Source: Methanobacterium_B sp963703015
Lineage (GTDB): Archaea; Methanobacteriota; Methanobacteria; Methanobacteriales; Methanobacteriaceae
Direction of reading: 5' to 3'
Assembly (NCBI GenBank): GCA_963703015.1
Contig: OY969779.1
Location: 2,418,001-2,482,000, forward strand
Length of the DNA: 64,000 nucleotides
The translations under genes were made by a program, and so were the position numbers. Shown here piece by piece: positions 27,276 to 36,634 of this stretch. Within the stretch, counting starts at the first letter, position 1; each line of letters starts with the position of its first letter. The notes beneath the pieces are model-generated. The model was not told where the DNA came from, made no database searches, and was given only the letters and a program-made list of their open reading frames with translations.

Positions 27276-28403
27276 GTGAATTTTGAAAATGATCCTTTAT
27301 ACAAAGAATTTGTTTTAAACCGTAACCTTAAGCCTGGATCTATTAAGAGCTATAAAAGGAAATTTGTAATTTATTATCAAGTAACAGGTCTTTCACCATC
27401 TCAATTAATAGAAGAAGCAGAAAATGATGAGGACTCTGGACAAAGAATGAGAAAACGTAAAGTGAAAAAACATCTGCAAGATCTACAAGACCATTTAATT
27501 GGAAAGAATTATAGTCCTAAAAAAATTGTAGACACTATAACGACTATCAGAGGATTTTACAAGCATTTTGAAATCCAAATACCTAAAAGAAACTATAGTT
27601 ACAACAGCCCAGATTTAAAAGAGGAAGAAGTGCCAACAAAAGAAGAAATTATACTTGCAATGGAAAATTCTCCTTTAAGACACTCCGTGATTTTTATGTT
27701 GATGTGTACATCTGGAATAACTTTAATCGATGTGCTTAATTTAACAATTAAGGATTATTTAGATTCATTAAACATCTCCACTGATGATTTTGATATTCAA
27801 AGTGTCGATTTTGAAAAAAACAATAAATTTGATGATTTTGACATACAGACTTGGAAAATTCAAAGACAAAAAACAACCACAAAGCATTATACATTTTGCA
27901 CTCCTGAAACTACAAAATATTTGGGTATGTATTTAGAGCAAAGGCCACCAGAAAGTATTGAAGATCATTTATTTAGGGGTAACACCGGTAAGCCAGTCCG
28001 TACAGATGTGATTCAACGGTATTTAAGAAAATTAAATAAAAAATTGGGTTGGCCAGTATATAAAGCGAATAGTTACATGCATACTCATTCATTTCGAAAA
28101 TATTTTTCAAACACTCTTGAAGCTGAAGGATTGCACCATCATTACATACGTCAATTAATCGGCCACAGGAAGGATCCCCTCACAAGAGCTTATTTTTTTA
28201 CTCCATTAGAAAGACTTAAACAAGAATATTTCACACATATGCCCAGCTTATACTTCTTTGAGGATGTAAAAGTAAATGTAATAACAGATAAAAAACTTGG
28301 AGAAATGGAGAAAAAAATGAAAGAGATGGAACAAATGAAAAAATACATGGAAGACATCCTCACTAATCCAACAGTTTTAAAGGAGTTAAATAAAAGTAAA
28401 TGA
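27276..28403 (+). CDS. tyrosine recombinase (integrase)
   Basis: A 375-residue site-specific recombinase expected to integrate and excise the element at tRNA-Thr. Residues 1-110 form a SAM-like core-binding domain (FVLNRNLKPGSIKSYKRKF). The catalytic domain shows HSFRKYFSNTL (box II H-x-x-R), LIGHRKD and a Tyr among those of RAYFFTPLERLKQEYF. At the usual first-Arg position I read CTSGITLIDVLNL, with Thr where TGLR-type motifs have Arg. A short repeat, DDFDIQ, occurs twice near residues 170-195. The C-terminus is a Lys/Met/Glu coiled coil. The start is GTG 27276 with only a weak SD. Confidence 0.9.
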   Translation: MNFENDPLYKEFVLNRNLKPGSIKSYKRKFVIYYQVTGLSPSQLIEEAENDEDSGQRMRKRKVKKHLQDLQDHLIGKNYSPKKIVDTITTIRGFYKHFEIQIPKRNYSYNSPDLKEEEVPTKEEIILAMENSPLRHSVIFMLMCTSGITLIDVLNLTIKDYLDSLNISTDDFDIQSVDFEKNNKFDDFDIQTWKIQRQKTTTKHYTFCTPETTKYLGMYLEQRPPESIEDHLFRGNTGKPVRTDVIQRYLRKLNKKLGWPVYKANSYMHTHSFRKYFSNTLEAEGLHHHYIRQLIGHRKDPLTRAYFFTPLERLKQEYFTHMPSLYFFEDVKVNVITDKKLGEMEKKMKEMEQMKKYMEDILTNPTVLKELNKSK

Positions 28404-28499
28404 GTTTTTAATAAATTATTAAGATAGTAATAATAACCAGATTAATTGAGTTTAGAATTATAACAGAATATGGAATATTAACATAAAAAAAATAGGATT

Positions 28500-29372
28500 T
28501 TAAATACCATTAATCTTTTTAAAATGGTTTAACAGAGCTTCTTCATAAATTTTAAACAAATCAAAAAGATCTAAACTGTAGCTAACTCCAATTAGCTTCT
28601 TTTGCGCTGGATGACAATATACATCACCGATGCTACTCCCCTCGGGATGGGGAAATACACGACCATTATGAACAAAATTACTTCTTTTTTGATATAAATA
28701 ATCTAAAACATTGTCTAATTGATCATCGATTTTATCAGTATTTGTTTTTAAATAACAACCATGTTGAGGATAACATTTACCTATATGTAAATAACATTGC
28801 TTCAGTTTATAACAAGAAGGAACCATGGAAGTTTCTTTAATTTTAATTATTTTATTTTTTCTAATATTACGCATCATAACACTATGCCCTACGGCAATGT
28901 TATCAACTTCTTTATCCTTAAAATGAGATATCATTTTCAGTTTACTATCTTCAGATAAATTTTTTTTAAAAAAATCTTTGAAAAGTTTGGTTTTTTTTAT
29001 CTTTCCCATGGTGGATTTAAATTGCATGGCTGCTTCTACTGCTATGCAAAGATAAAGAAATTTGTCAGGGGACTCATTGAAACTATTACTTCTCATATAT
29101 ATTAAAATTGAAGCTAAAAAACGTTGATAACTCTCCATATCATTAAAATTTTCTATTAAATTTTTAAATTCTTCTTTGAAATCTTCTTTAATTAGAGAGT
29201 CCAAAAAATTTACAAAAGTCTCTTTATCACCTTTAATTTCATTTTGAGATGATAAAAAAAATGCGAAGGCTTCTTGATCCATTTCGCTAAGATTTTTTCT
29301 TCTCTCATCATAATCTTCTTCAATTGATGATCTAATTTGTTCTGGAAAATTAAATTCTGAATTGGAACTCAT
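28500..29372 (-). CDS. HEPN (Apea-like) domain protein, putative RNase
   Basis: A 290-residue protein. The C-terminal helical domain contains YLYQKRSNFVHNGR, in which R-SNFV-H is the R-x4-H catalytic motif of HEPN ribonucleases, in the setting of an Apea-like HEPN domain. A central cysteine cluster (CYKLKQCYLHIGKC and a fourth Cys in HGC) may bind zinc. The N-terminal half is helical and unassigned. HEPN proteins commonly act in abortive infection or toxin systems. The start is ATG 29372; a TTG at 29384 is open. It lies beside an AlbA_2 protein gene on the same strand. Function is inferred. Confidence 0.7.
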   Translation of the reverse strand: MSSNSEFNFPEQIRSSIEEDYDERRKNLSEMDQEAFAFFLSSQNEIKGDKETFVNFLDSLIKEDFKEEFKNLIENFNDMESYQRFLASILIYMRSNSFNESPDKFLYLCIAVEAAMQFKSTMGKIKKTKLFKDFFKKNLSEDSKLKMISHFKDKEVDNIAVGHSVMMRNIRKNKIIKIKETSMVPSCYKLKQCYLHIGKCYPQHGCYLKTNTDKIDDQLDNVLDYLYQKRSNFVHNGRVFPHPEGSSIGDVYCHPAQKKLIGVSYSLDLFDLFKIYEEALLNHFKKINGI

Positions 29373-29512
29373 ATTAATCAACACTCTTTTTTTTTAAGTA
29401 TCAAAATAATTAATTACATATTTCAATAATTTTATTTGATAACCCTTTAAGAAATATAGTCGAAATTCTCTAAGTTATAGTATTTTTTTATTCCAAATTG
29501 TGAGAGGCCCAA

Positions 29513-30430
29513 TTAATCTAATTTTTTAGATTTAAGCTCTTCTATCACCTCATTATACCATTGTTTTAACTGATCTTTTGTAGCTCCAGTGAATGTTCGA
29601 CTAATTTTCTCTAAATAATCTTTTTCATAAATATTCCTTCCGAATTCATCCAACATGATTAAATGATCTTTAAACGTATTTTCTAAATTAGTAACATAAG
29701 GGTCTTCAATATCAAAGTGTTTTAGTAAAGCTAAAATTCTTTTTTCATTCCAACCAGTTGTAATTTCAGTAGAAACTACATAATCTTCTATTTTATTAAC
29801 AGTGCCCAAAATTTCATCTGACATAAAACTATATTCTTGCAGTTCTTCAATTTGTGGCAGCATATTTTCTAAAGAAGATTTAACTTCATTAATTTCTTGA
29901 TAAGAATCATATAAAACATCTTCAAGCTCTTTTGCAGCAGTTTTAAATCGTTTTAAAAATATTTCGCTTTCAGCTTCTATGAAAATTGATAATAGTTTAT
30001 CGGGAGTAATTGCCTTATTATTACCATCATCTCGAATTTTGTAAATCCCTTTACTAGTACAATATGGTTTTTTATCTCCGCTAGGGATTTCAACGCGATA
30101 AAATGGTTCTTTTTTAACATTCTCTGCGATTATAATTACTTCAATAGGTGGTATACAATTTTGGGCTTTAGTCTGGATCCTCATTTTGTTTGTGTCACCA
30201 ATTGTACATCCAACAATATTAGGTTTTTGTTTACCTTCTGAATCAGTAAACTCCTCGACACCAATAAGTATTGTGCCTCCATTTTTTGAATTAGCAAACG
30301 CGACTATGTCTTCAGGATCTAAACTAGTCAGAGATTTCTTCCAATCTACTTCTTCATCTTCTTCACGTGTCAAAAGAGATTTAACCTTTTTTGACAGTGC
30401 TTTATATTCTGTTATATTTTTTTTCTCCAT
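29513..30430 (-). CDS. AlbA_2 (Schlafen-like) domain protein
   Basis: A 305-residue protein. The N-terminal domain (about residues 10-150) has EEVDWKKSL, IVAFANSKNGGTILIGVEE and YRVEIPSGDKKPY followed by GIYKIRDDG, the AlbA_2 pattern shared with Schlafen proteins and found in transcription regulators and anti-phage proteins. The C-terminal half is helical and coiled-coil-like, with no HATPase or nuclease domain recognised. The ATG at 30430 is preferred over the TTG at 30454. It lies upstream of the HEPN gene on the same strand, about 140 bases apart, so a functional pair is possible. Confidence 0.75.
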   Translation of the reverse strand: MEKKNITEYKALSKKVKSLLTREEDEEVDWKKSLTSLDPEDIVAFANSKNGGTILIGVEEFTDSEGKQKPNIVGCTIGDTNKMRIQTKAQNCIPPIEVIIIAENVKKEPFYRVEIPSGDKKPYCTSKGIYKIRDDGNNKAITPDKLLSIFIEAESEIFLKRFKTAAKELEDVLYDSYQEINEVKSSLENMLPQIEELQEYSFMSDEILGTVNKIEDYVVSTEITTGWNEKRILALLKHFDIEDPYVTNLENTFKDHLIMLDEFGRNIYEKDYLEKISRTFTGATKDQLKQWYNEVIEELKSKKLD

Positions 30431-30517
30431 TATTAACCCCACAACATTATTCAAATAATGTGTACACGAATGTTTTACCTTACTTTAAATGCCATAGCCT
30501 TCTAACGATTAATCTTA

Positions 30518-30800
30518 TCAACCTTTAAATATGTACCAGATTAAAATTGTAGCTAATCTTTGCTGTCTATCAACTATGTGAAAATAATCGAGCCCTTTAC
30601 CAATTTCTGGGTCCCGTACTAGTACAAATGAACCTAAAAATGCGAATTATCATTACCTAAATTTTTGATATCATCATTAAGTTCCTTCCACTGATCATTC
30701 TTCCCAAGCATAAGGCCGTTTGTATAGCGGAACCTTAAGCAAATTGTGTATTTGATGGTAGTTGGTTTAAAGTATATTCTTGACCTTCCAATAATGACAA
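30518..30800 (-). pseudogene. remnant of a GmrSD-type (DUF262) restriction protein gene
   Basis: From TTG 30800, preceded by GGGGTG, the frame reads SLLEGQEYTLNQLPSNTQF. After a frame change it reads FRYTNGLMLGKNDQWKELND, matching the PRYQRPYAW/QW block of DUF262. After another change it reads FLGSFVLVRDPEIGKGLDYF and HIVDRQQRLATI, the D-x-QQR signature. It then stops. So the N-terminal part of a modified-DNA-dependent nuclease gene of the GmrSD family is present but broken by at least two frameshifts and truncated. Confidence 0.75.
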
Positions 30801-30821
30801 ATTAACACCCCAAATATTTAT

Positions 30822-31019
30822 TTATTCATTTTTAGTATTATATTGTTTATTATTTTCTAAATTTTCTGCTATGGCTTGTCGAATGTGCATACTTATAGGA
30901 TTGTAACTTTTTCTTGATAAATCCCTTAATTCATCCAACATAAATGGTGGTAACTTAATAGATATTTGCTCCATTTGTTCTTTAGATTTGGGTCTTCCTC
31001 TTTTACGTGGTTATAGCAT
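30822..31019 (-). CDS. ribbon-helix-helix regulator with an early nonsense codon
   Basis: AGGTG precedes ATG 31019, but the third codon is TAA. After it the frame runs with a basic N-terminus (RKRGRPKSKEQ) and a full RHH fold (QISIKLPPFMLDELRDL, ISMHIRQAIAENL). An internal ATG at 30974 would still give a 50-residue protein containing the entire RHH domain. It could thus be a truncated but working regulator or a recent pseudogene. It is divergent to the large STAND gene and might regulate it. Confidence 0.6.
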
Positions 31020-31175
31020 GATTACACCTATAACAAGTAATATATTAGTTGTTTATTAAAGTTTTATGATATTTATTGAATTTTTTTAAATATTTTTTAA
31101 ACTTCATATTATTACGAAGTTAATATTAATAATCCTTAAAATTTAGAATTTATACTATAAAATATTATATATAAA

Positions 31176-34100
31176 ATGAATAATACTATTATGCCTTCTA
31201 CTGGTGGTTCTTCAGATAAATATGGTAATCGTTATGAGGGTTATTTGACTGTAGGGTGCATGGCTGATGTATTGGACTGTAAAGCCGATTTTATATATTT
31301 AGAGCCTTTAGGAATGGAAGGCGACGGAATAGAATTTTATCTTAGTAAAAATGGTATAAAAAAATATTATCAAGTAAAACGGCAAAATACTATTGGAAAA
31401 TGGACATTAAGTAATTTAGAAAATAATAAAATTCTTTCTAATTTCTGGAATAAACTTCTTGAAGAAAATTCTTTCTGTTATTTCGTTTCGTCTTATGGTG
31501 CCCAAGAGTTAGATGAATTTACTGATTATTCCCGGAAAATATCTTTTTCAAAATTCATAGAACGTTTATCTGATTCTAAAAAACTTGAAAAAAGTTTTAA
31601 AGAGTTATGTGGATATTGGAAATGCTCTGAAAGAGAATCTTATGACTCACTAAAACGTATTTATGTAAAAACTATTGATGAAGATTTTTTATCAGAGTCA
31701 GTTGAATATAAATTGTTTCCATTAGTAGAAGGAGACTCTGCTACTGTTAAAGATGTATTAGCTCAATATGCATTAAAGAGAGTAACAGAAAAATTATCTA
31801 CAGATGAAATTTGGAAACACTTAAAAAAGAGAGGATTTTATCCAAAAGAGATAAATGAAAATTCTGAGGTTCTTAAAACCACTTTAGATATTAATAACAA
31901 ATACATATCATATTTACAGAAGAAACAAATTACTGAAGAACCAATTCCACGAAAAGAAGCTGAAAAAATTATTAAAATAATTACATCTTCAAATAGAACA
32001 GATGCTATTGTAATTGGTAAAGCTGGTATGGGTAAATCCAATATAATCCTCCAAACTATGCTTGAGCTTGATCACAAAGAAATATCTTATTTTGTAATTC
32101 GGGCTGATAGATTAACCCCCACAATCTCGCCTGAATTACTTGGTTCCGAGTTAGGATTACCAGATTCGCCTGTTAAAATTTTAAGTGCTATTTCTAATGG
32201 GAAGAAAGGTGTTTTAATAATTGACCAACTTGATTCTATGAGCTTAATTTCTGGTCGACATCCTGAATTTTTTGAGTGTATTAATGAGATGGTACGTCAG
32301 AGCAAATTGTTTCCAAATTTAAGATTATTAATCGGATGTAGAGAATTTGATTTAGAACAAGACTCTAGATTTTTAACATTAATCAACGAAAACGATTTCC
32401 AACGTGTATATGTTAAAAGTTTAGCTGATAAAGAAATTTATGATGTATTAAAAAGTTTTGGTTTTGAAAATGAAATGAACGAAAAGCAATTGAAACTGTT
32501 GTCTATACCTCTTAATCTTAAATTATTAAAAGAAATTCAAGGAACTCCTGAATTTAATATATCTAATTTTGATAATCAATATTATTTATATGACATGTTT
32601 TGGGAGACAAAAGAGAATAATATTAATAATAGGAGTAAATTTAGAGTCCAATGGACTGGGGTAATTGATAAATTATGTGAATATATGGATGATAATCAAA
32701 TCTTATCTGTCCCGAAAATAATTGTTGATGATTTAGCGCTGGATGCCCGACTTATGGCATCAGAAAATGTTTTAATTCTTGAACAGGATCAATATTCTTT
32801 TTTCCATGAAGAATTTTTTGATTATGCTTTTGCAAGAAGATTTATTTCTAAAAGTATGGAATTATCAAATTATCTAAAAAGAACAGATCAAGATTTAATT
32901 AGAAGAACGCAAGTAAGACAAATATTAAATTACGAACGTAAAAGTAACTTTTTACATTATCTTAATAATTTTGAGACAATAACAACAGATCCTGAAATTC
33001 GTTTTCATGTTAAAGAGGTTGCTTTAGCATTCATATCTCAAATAAAACGTCCTAAAGATTTAGAATCGGATTTAATTATTTCATTAATTAAATATCCTAA
33101 TAAAGCCATTTATAGGCATGTATTGAGGTTATTTTATGGCTCTGTGTTTTGGTATAATAAGTTGGATTCCTTAAATCTGATTGAAGAGTGGTTAGCGAGT
33201 GAAAATGAAATTTATTTAAATAATGCAATGTGGCTAAATAGGGGTGTTCAAAATCAGATTCCAGATCGAGTAGCTGAATTAATAGAACCATATGTAAATA
33301 AATCTGATTTTTGGAATAATATGATTGTAAATCTGGTAAAATATTCGTCTCTAGAAAAAGGTAATAAAATGCAAGACCTTTTTCTAAAACTCATCGATGA
33401 TGGTATATTAGATGATATCACTAATGGTGGGGATTATGGGACTAGTTTATGGAAAGAAGTACAATATTCTAAATTAGCAAATCTTTCTGAAAAATATCCT
33501 CAAATGGGTTCTATGATTCTTAAACATTATTTAAAACGTAGAATAAGTTTAAGTTTGCCAACATCCCCCAATCCATTTGGAACTAGCATTCCACGTTATC
33601 AATTTGATGCTGAGCCAATTATTACTAATGCAAAAAATGGACCAGAAGCTTTTGTTAAAGATTTATTTTACATAATGATGGGATTAATGGAAAATAATAA
33701 AATAGTTGATTCAAATGAGCCATATCTAGATCAAATTTGGGTAGTCAAATATTTTGGAAGACAAAATAGTTTTGCAGATATTTTACTTGAATCAATGATC
33801 GTGGCACTGAAAATATTGGCAAAAGAAAATGTAGAACTATTTAAAATATATGAAACTCAATTATTAAAATCAAATTTAGCAACGGCAAGATTTTTACTCT
33901 TATCATCGTATTCTGCTAATGGAAAAGAATTCGTAAATAATGCTATTAATTATTTGGTTGAAAATCCAAAAAGCCTGGAAACAGGATATATTAACAGCAC
34001 TTTTTGGATATCTAAAAAATTAATTGAATCAATAAGACCTTTTTGTTCTGATGAACAATTGAGAAATATTGAAAACTTGATTTTAAATTACTATCCTGCC

Positions 34101-35714
34101 AATATGATTGACTTATCATTGATTTTCTACCCTGAAATAGCTATAAATATTCTAGAACATCATATAGAAAGATGTAAAGTTCAATTTGGTCTTTTAGAAG
34201 CTACTCCTCCCTATAATCGTTCCAAAATTATAAGGAATCGATTGAAAGAATTAAAGACAGAATTAAATATTGAGACTACGAAAGCTCCAGAACCTTTAGA
34301 AGCCAAAATTGTAAGTTCACCAATAAATAAAATGGCTGCAGAAGATATGAGTGATACAGAGTGGTTAAATTCATTTAAAAAATATTCTAAAGAGGGACAT
34401 AGTTTACAAGGGGGCTCATTAGAATTATCGAGGCTTTTGGAAACATTCGTTAAAAAAGACCCTAAACGTTTTTCAAGATTATTATATAAATTTCCTTCTG
34501 ATACTAATATAAATTATTTTGAAGCAGTTTTAAATGGAATCGCAGATTCAGATCTGGATATAAATGATATAACGGATTTATGTATCTATTCTAATAAAAT
34601 AACTGGATTTTCGTGTGGGAAATCGATTTGTGATACATTCTCAAAACTAGCCAACAAAAATTTATCAGAGGAGGCATTAGAAATTGTGTCTTGGTATGCT
34701 ATTAACGATCCAGATCCAAAAGAAGAATTATGGAATTCAAACAACTCATTCGGAGAAGAATATTTTGGGGGAAAAATTTTTGATGCTGGAATGAACTCTG
34801 TTAGGGGAAATGCTGCTTTAACAATACAAAATTTAATAATAAATGATGAAACAAGAATAAAATATTTTTTACCTACTCTTGAAAAAATTGTTCAAGATCC
34901 AATAATTGCCGTCAGATCCTGTGTAATAGAAACCTTAAGGGGAGTATTAGCTAAAAATAAGGATTTAGCTTTGAATCTTTTGAAAAAACTGTTAAATATT
35001 GATGAAATATTATTAAAGGCAACTCCAATAGAGTATTTTTTATATCAAGCTTTTATATATGCTTCATCTGAAGATATGGAGTATTTATTAACGATAATAA
35101 ATAAGATGATCACTTCTAATTTGGAAGATGTTATAATTGTTGGTGGAAAAATTGCTACCTATGCCTCAATTTATTTGGAATTTGAATTGCCTCAAATGCG
35201 TTTTTGTTTGAATAATTCTGAAGCACACAGAAAAGGTGTTGCAGAAGTTTTAGCTCGATATATTTTAAGTTTAAAATCAGTATTTATTGATCGGTTAATA
35301 AATCTTTTCAATGATCCATCACATGAGGTTCAAAAAGAAGTTTCAACATGTTTTAGACAATTAAAGAAGGATAATATTCTGGAATATGAATATTTAATTA
35401 CCAAATTCATAAATAGCAATGCTTTTCTAAATAATTATGATTACCTATTCTGGGCATTAAAAAGCACTAAAAAACTTCCTATAAGTTCATTAGATGCGTG
35501 TGAAAAGTTTTTTGAATTCACAAAACAAGAAGCGGGAGATCTCAGAACTTCTGCAGCTGGCATGGCATTAGATGTTAGTCAAATAGTTCTCAGAATATAT
35601 AATGAAACTAAAAACGATGAAACAAAGAATAGATGTCTTAATTTAATAGACTACATGTTAGAAATAGGTGTATATAACTTTGAAAATAAATTAAATGACT
35701 TAGAAAGAAAGTAA
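31176..35714 (+). CDS. large nuclease-STAND NTPase defence protein, Avs-like
   Basis: A 1512-residue three-part protein. Residues about 1-120 look like a PD-(D/E)XK nuclease of the DUF4297/Cap4 type: GNRYEGYL, GDGIEFYL, then YYQVKRQN (Q-x-K). Residues about 265-560 are a STAND/NACHT-type NTPase with P-loop VIGKAGMGKS (about 281), Walker B VLIIDQLDS (about 347) and the GCREFDLEQDSR segment. The remaining 900 residues are helical HEAT/ARM-like repeats, the expected sensor. This order (effector, STAND, repeat sensor) is that of Avs proteins, which detect phage terminase or portal and then cleave DNA. Membership in a particular Avs type is not established. The ATG lies 5 bases after an AT-rich leader without SD. 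Confidence 0.8.
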   Translation: MNNTIMPSTGGSSDKYGNRYEGYLTVGCMADVLDCKADFIYLEPLGMEGDGIEFYLSKNGIKKYYQVKRQNTIGKWTLSNLENNKILSNFWNKLLEENSFCYFVSSYGAQELDEFTDYSRKISFSKFIERLSDSKKLEKSFKELCGYWKCSERESYDSLKRIYVKTIDEDFLSESVEYKLFPLVEGDSATVKDVLAQYALKRVTEKLSTDEIWKHLKKRGFYPKEINENSEVLKTTLDINNKYISYLQKKQITEEPIPRKEAEKIIKIITSSNRTDAIVIGKAGMGKSNIILQTMLELDHKEISYFVIRADRLTPTISPELLGSELGLPDSPVKILSAISNGKKGVLIIDQLDSMSLISGRHPEFFECINEMVRQSKLFPNLRLLIGCREFDLEQDSRFLTLINENDFQRVYVKSLADKEIYDVLKSFGFENEMNEKQLKLLSIPLNLKLLKEIQGTPEFNISNFDNQYYLYDMFWETKENNINNRSKFRVQWTGVIDKLCEYMDDNQILSVPKIIVDDLALDARLMASENVLILEQDQYSFFHEEFFDYAFARRFISKSMELSNYLKRTDQDLIRRTQVRQILNYERKSNFLHYLNNFETITTDPEIRFHVKEVALAFISQIKRPKDLESDLIISLIKYPNKAIYRHVLRLFYGSVFWYNKLDSLNLIEEWLASENEIYLNNAMWLNRGVQNQIPDRVAELIEPYVNKSDFWNNMIVNLVKYSSLEKGNKMQDLFLKLIDDGILDDITNGGDYGTSLWKEVQYSKLANLSEKYPQMGSMILKHYLKRRISLSLPTSPNPFGTSIPRYQFDAEPIITNAKNGPEAFVKDLFYIMMGLMENNKIVDSNEPYLDQIWVVKYFGRQNSFADILLESMIVALKILAKENVELFKIYETQLLKSNLATARFLLLSSYSANGKEFVNNAINYLVENPKSLETGYINSTFWISKKLIESIRPFCSDEQLRNIENLILNYYPANMIDLSLIFYPEIAINILEHHIERCKVQFGLLEATPPYNRSKIIRNRLKELKTELNIETTKAPEPLEAKIVSSPINKMAAEDMSDTEWLNSFKKYSKEGHSLQGGSLELSRLLETFVKKDPKRFSRLLYKFPSDTNINYFEAVLNGIADSDLDINDITDLCIYSNKITGFSCGKSICDTFSKLANKNLSEEALEIVSWYAINDPDPKEELWNSNNSFGEEYFGGKIFDAGMNSVRGNAALTIQNLIINDETRIKYFLPTLEKIVQDPIIAVRSCVIETLRGVLAKNKDLALNLLKKLLNIDEILLKATPIEYFLYQAFIYASSEDMEYLLTIINKMITSNLEDVIIVGGKIATYASIYLEFELPQMRFCLNNSEAHRKGVAEVLARYILSLKSVFIDRLINLFNDPSHEVQKEVSTCFRQLKKDNILEYEYLITKFINSNAFLNNYDYLFWALKSTKKLPISSLDACEKFFEFTKQEAGDLRTSAAGMALDVSQIVLRIYNETKNDETKNRCLNLIDYMLEIGVYNFENKLNDLERK

Positions 35715-35923
35715 TTATTATTTATAAAACTAATATTTAGGCTCTTTAATTCTTAATAATCATATTTGGGCATAACCTAAAATGGTCAAATGATACCTTA
35801 ATGTTGGAGATAATACATATAATGAATAATTAAACGTTCAAATATTGGGGCACAAATTAATTAATGAGAAGGCAATTTTAATTCAATTAAGAGAATTGGT
35901 ATAATTATTCACTACTTATCTTC

Positions 35924-36057
35924 TTAATGTCCAACAATCAAATATGGATCTAAATCCCATAATGGTTCAATGACTAGTTTTAATACTAATTCCATGCTGT
36001 CCAACATGTCATCGTGCTTACCAGAGAAAAATACACATATGCATTGATAAAATTCTT
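35924..36057 (-). pseudogene. terminase large subunit C-terminal remnant, copy 1
   Basis: On the minus strand the frame reads NFINAYVYFS and then, after a one-base shift, HDDMLDSMELVLKLV and a stop at 35,924. HDD-x-LD is the last nuclease-motif region of phage terminase large subunits. The sequence is clearly similar to the second remnant at 36,277-36,545 (VYFS, HDDMLDSMEL shared). Confidence 0.65.
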
Positions 36058-36262
36058 AAAAGTTTGATTTGGTACTATTTATTTTTTTAATAAGATTTAT
36101 TTTGTAATTTCCATTTTCATCAGGACCACTAACTTCACCAAAAACCTTTTCTAAAGTGAGGTTAATAGGTCCCAAAAACCATCTGCCTTTTGTATCTAAA
36201 TGTAACCTTTTGGTGTTACTATTTAACTCTTTGAAATCTACAAATTCTACAGTTTCATGCAT
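36056..36262 (-). CDS. 68-residue protein between two terminase remnants
   Basis: A small intact ORF with AGGTGATAT just before ATG 36262, a strong SD. The protein (starting MHETVEFVDFKEL, ending KINSTKSNF) is soluble with no recognised family. It is flanked on both sides by decayed terminase C-termini of the same orientation, so it lies inside a duplicated segment. It could be a viral accessory gene. Confidence 0.55.
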   Translation of the reverse strand: MHETVEFVDFKELNSNTKRLHLDTKGRWFLGPINLTLEKVFGEVSGPDENGNYKINLIKKINSTKSNF

Positions 36263-36276
36263 ATATATCACCTACA

Positions 36277-36545
36277 TTATTTATTGTCCATATAATTATA
36301 TTCATCATCAACTATCAAATAATGATCCATATCAAGATAAGGCTCTTTTACTAATTTCAATGCTAATTCCATACTATCTAACATATCATCATGTTTATCA
36401 TGCGAAAAATAGACATATTCATTTACAAAATTCTCCAATTCATGGTGTTTATCTATTAGTAGTACCTTATCATTTCAAAATGGATAAAACCCGACCAATC
36501 ACTATGTATGGTGAACAGCCTTTAACTTTGTTAACTAATTTCAAC
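36277..36545 (-). pseudogene. terminase large subunit C-terminal remnant, copy 2
   Basis: The minus-strand frame reads LKAVHHT, two stops, GFYPF, a stop, then NDKVLLIDKHHELENF, VYFSHDKHDDMLDSMELALKLVK, and a stop at 36,277. This order (VHNT-like motif, then a yF-N-x-V segment, then HDD-x-LD) is that of the C-terminal nuclease domain of terminase large subunits, with several stops. Only the C-terminal part of the gene is present. Confidence 0.75.
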
Positions 36546-36634
36546 TAATCACAGATAATTCCATACGAATATATAATTTTTTAATATTAATAATGAAACA
36601 CTAAAATAGAATTAATATCAAGGTATTTCAATAT

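Noticed and set aside
36156..36548. 130-residue plus-strand ORF
   Set aside because: It runs antisense to terminase remnant 2 and the small ORF, and its residues look like antisense translation of AT-rich coding DNA.
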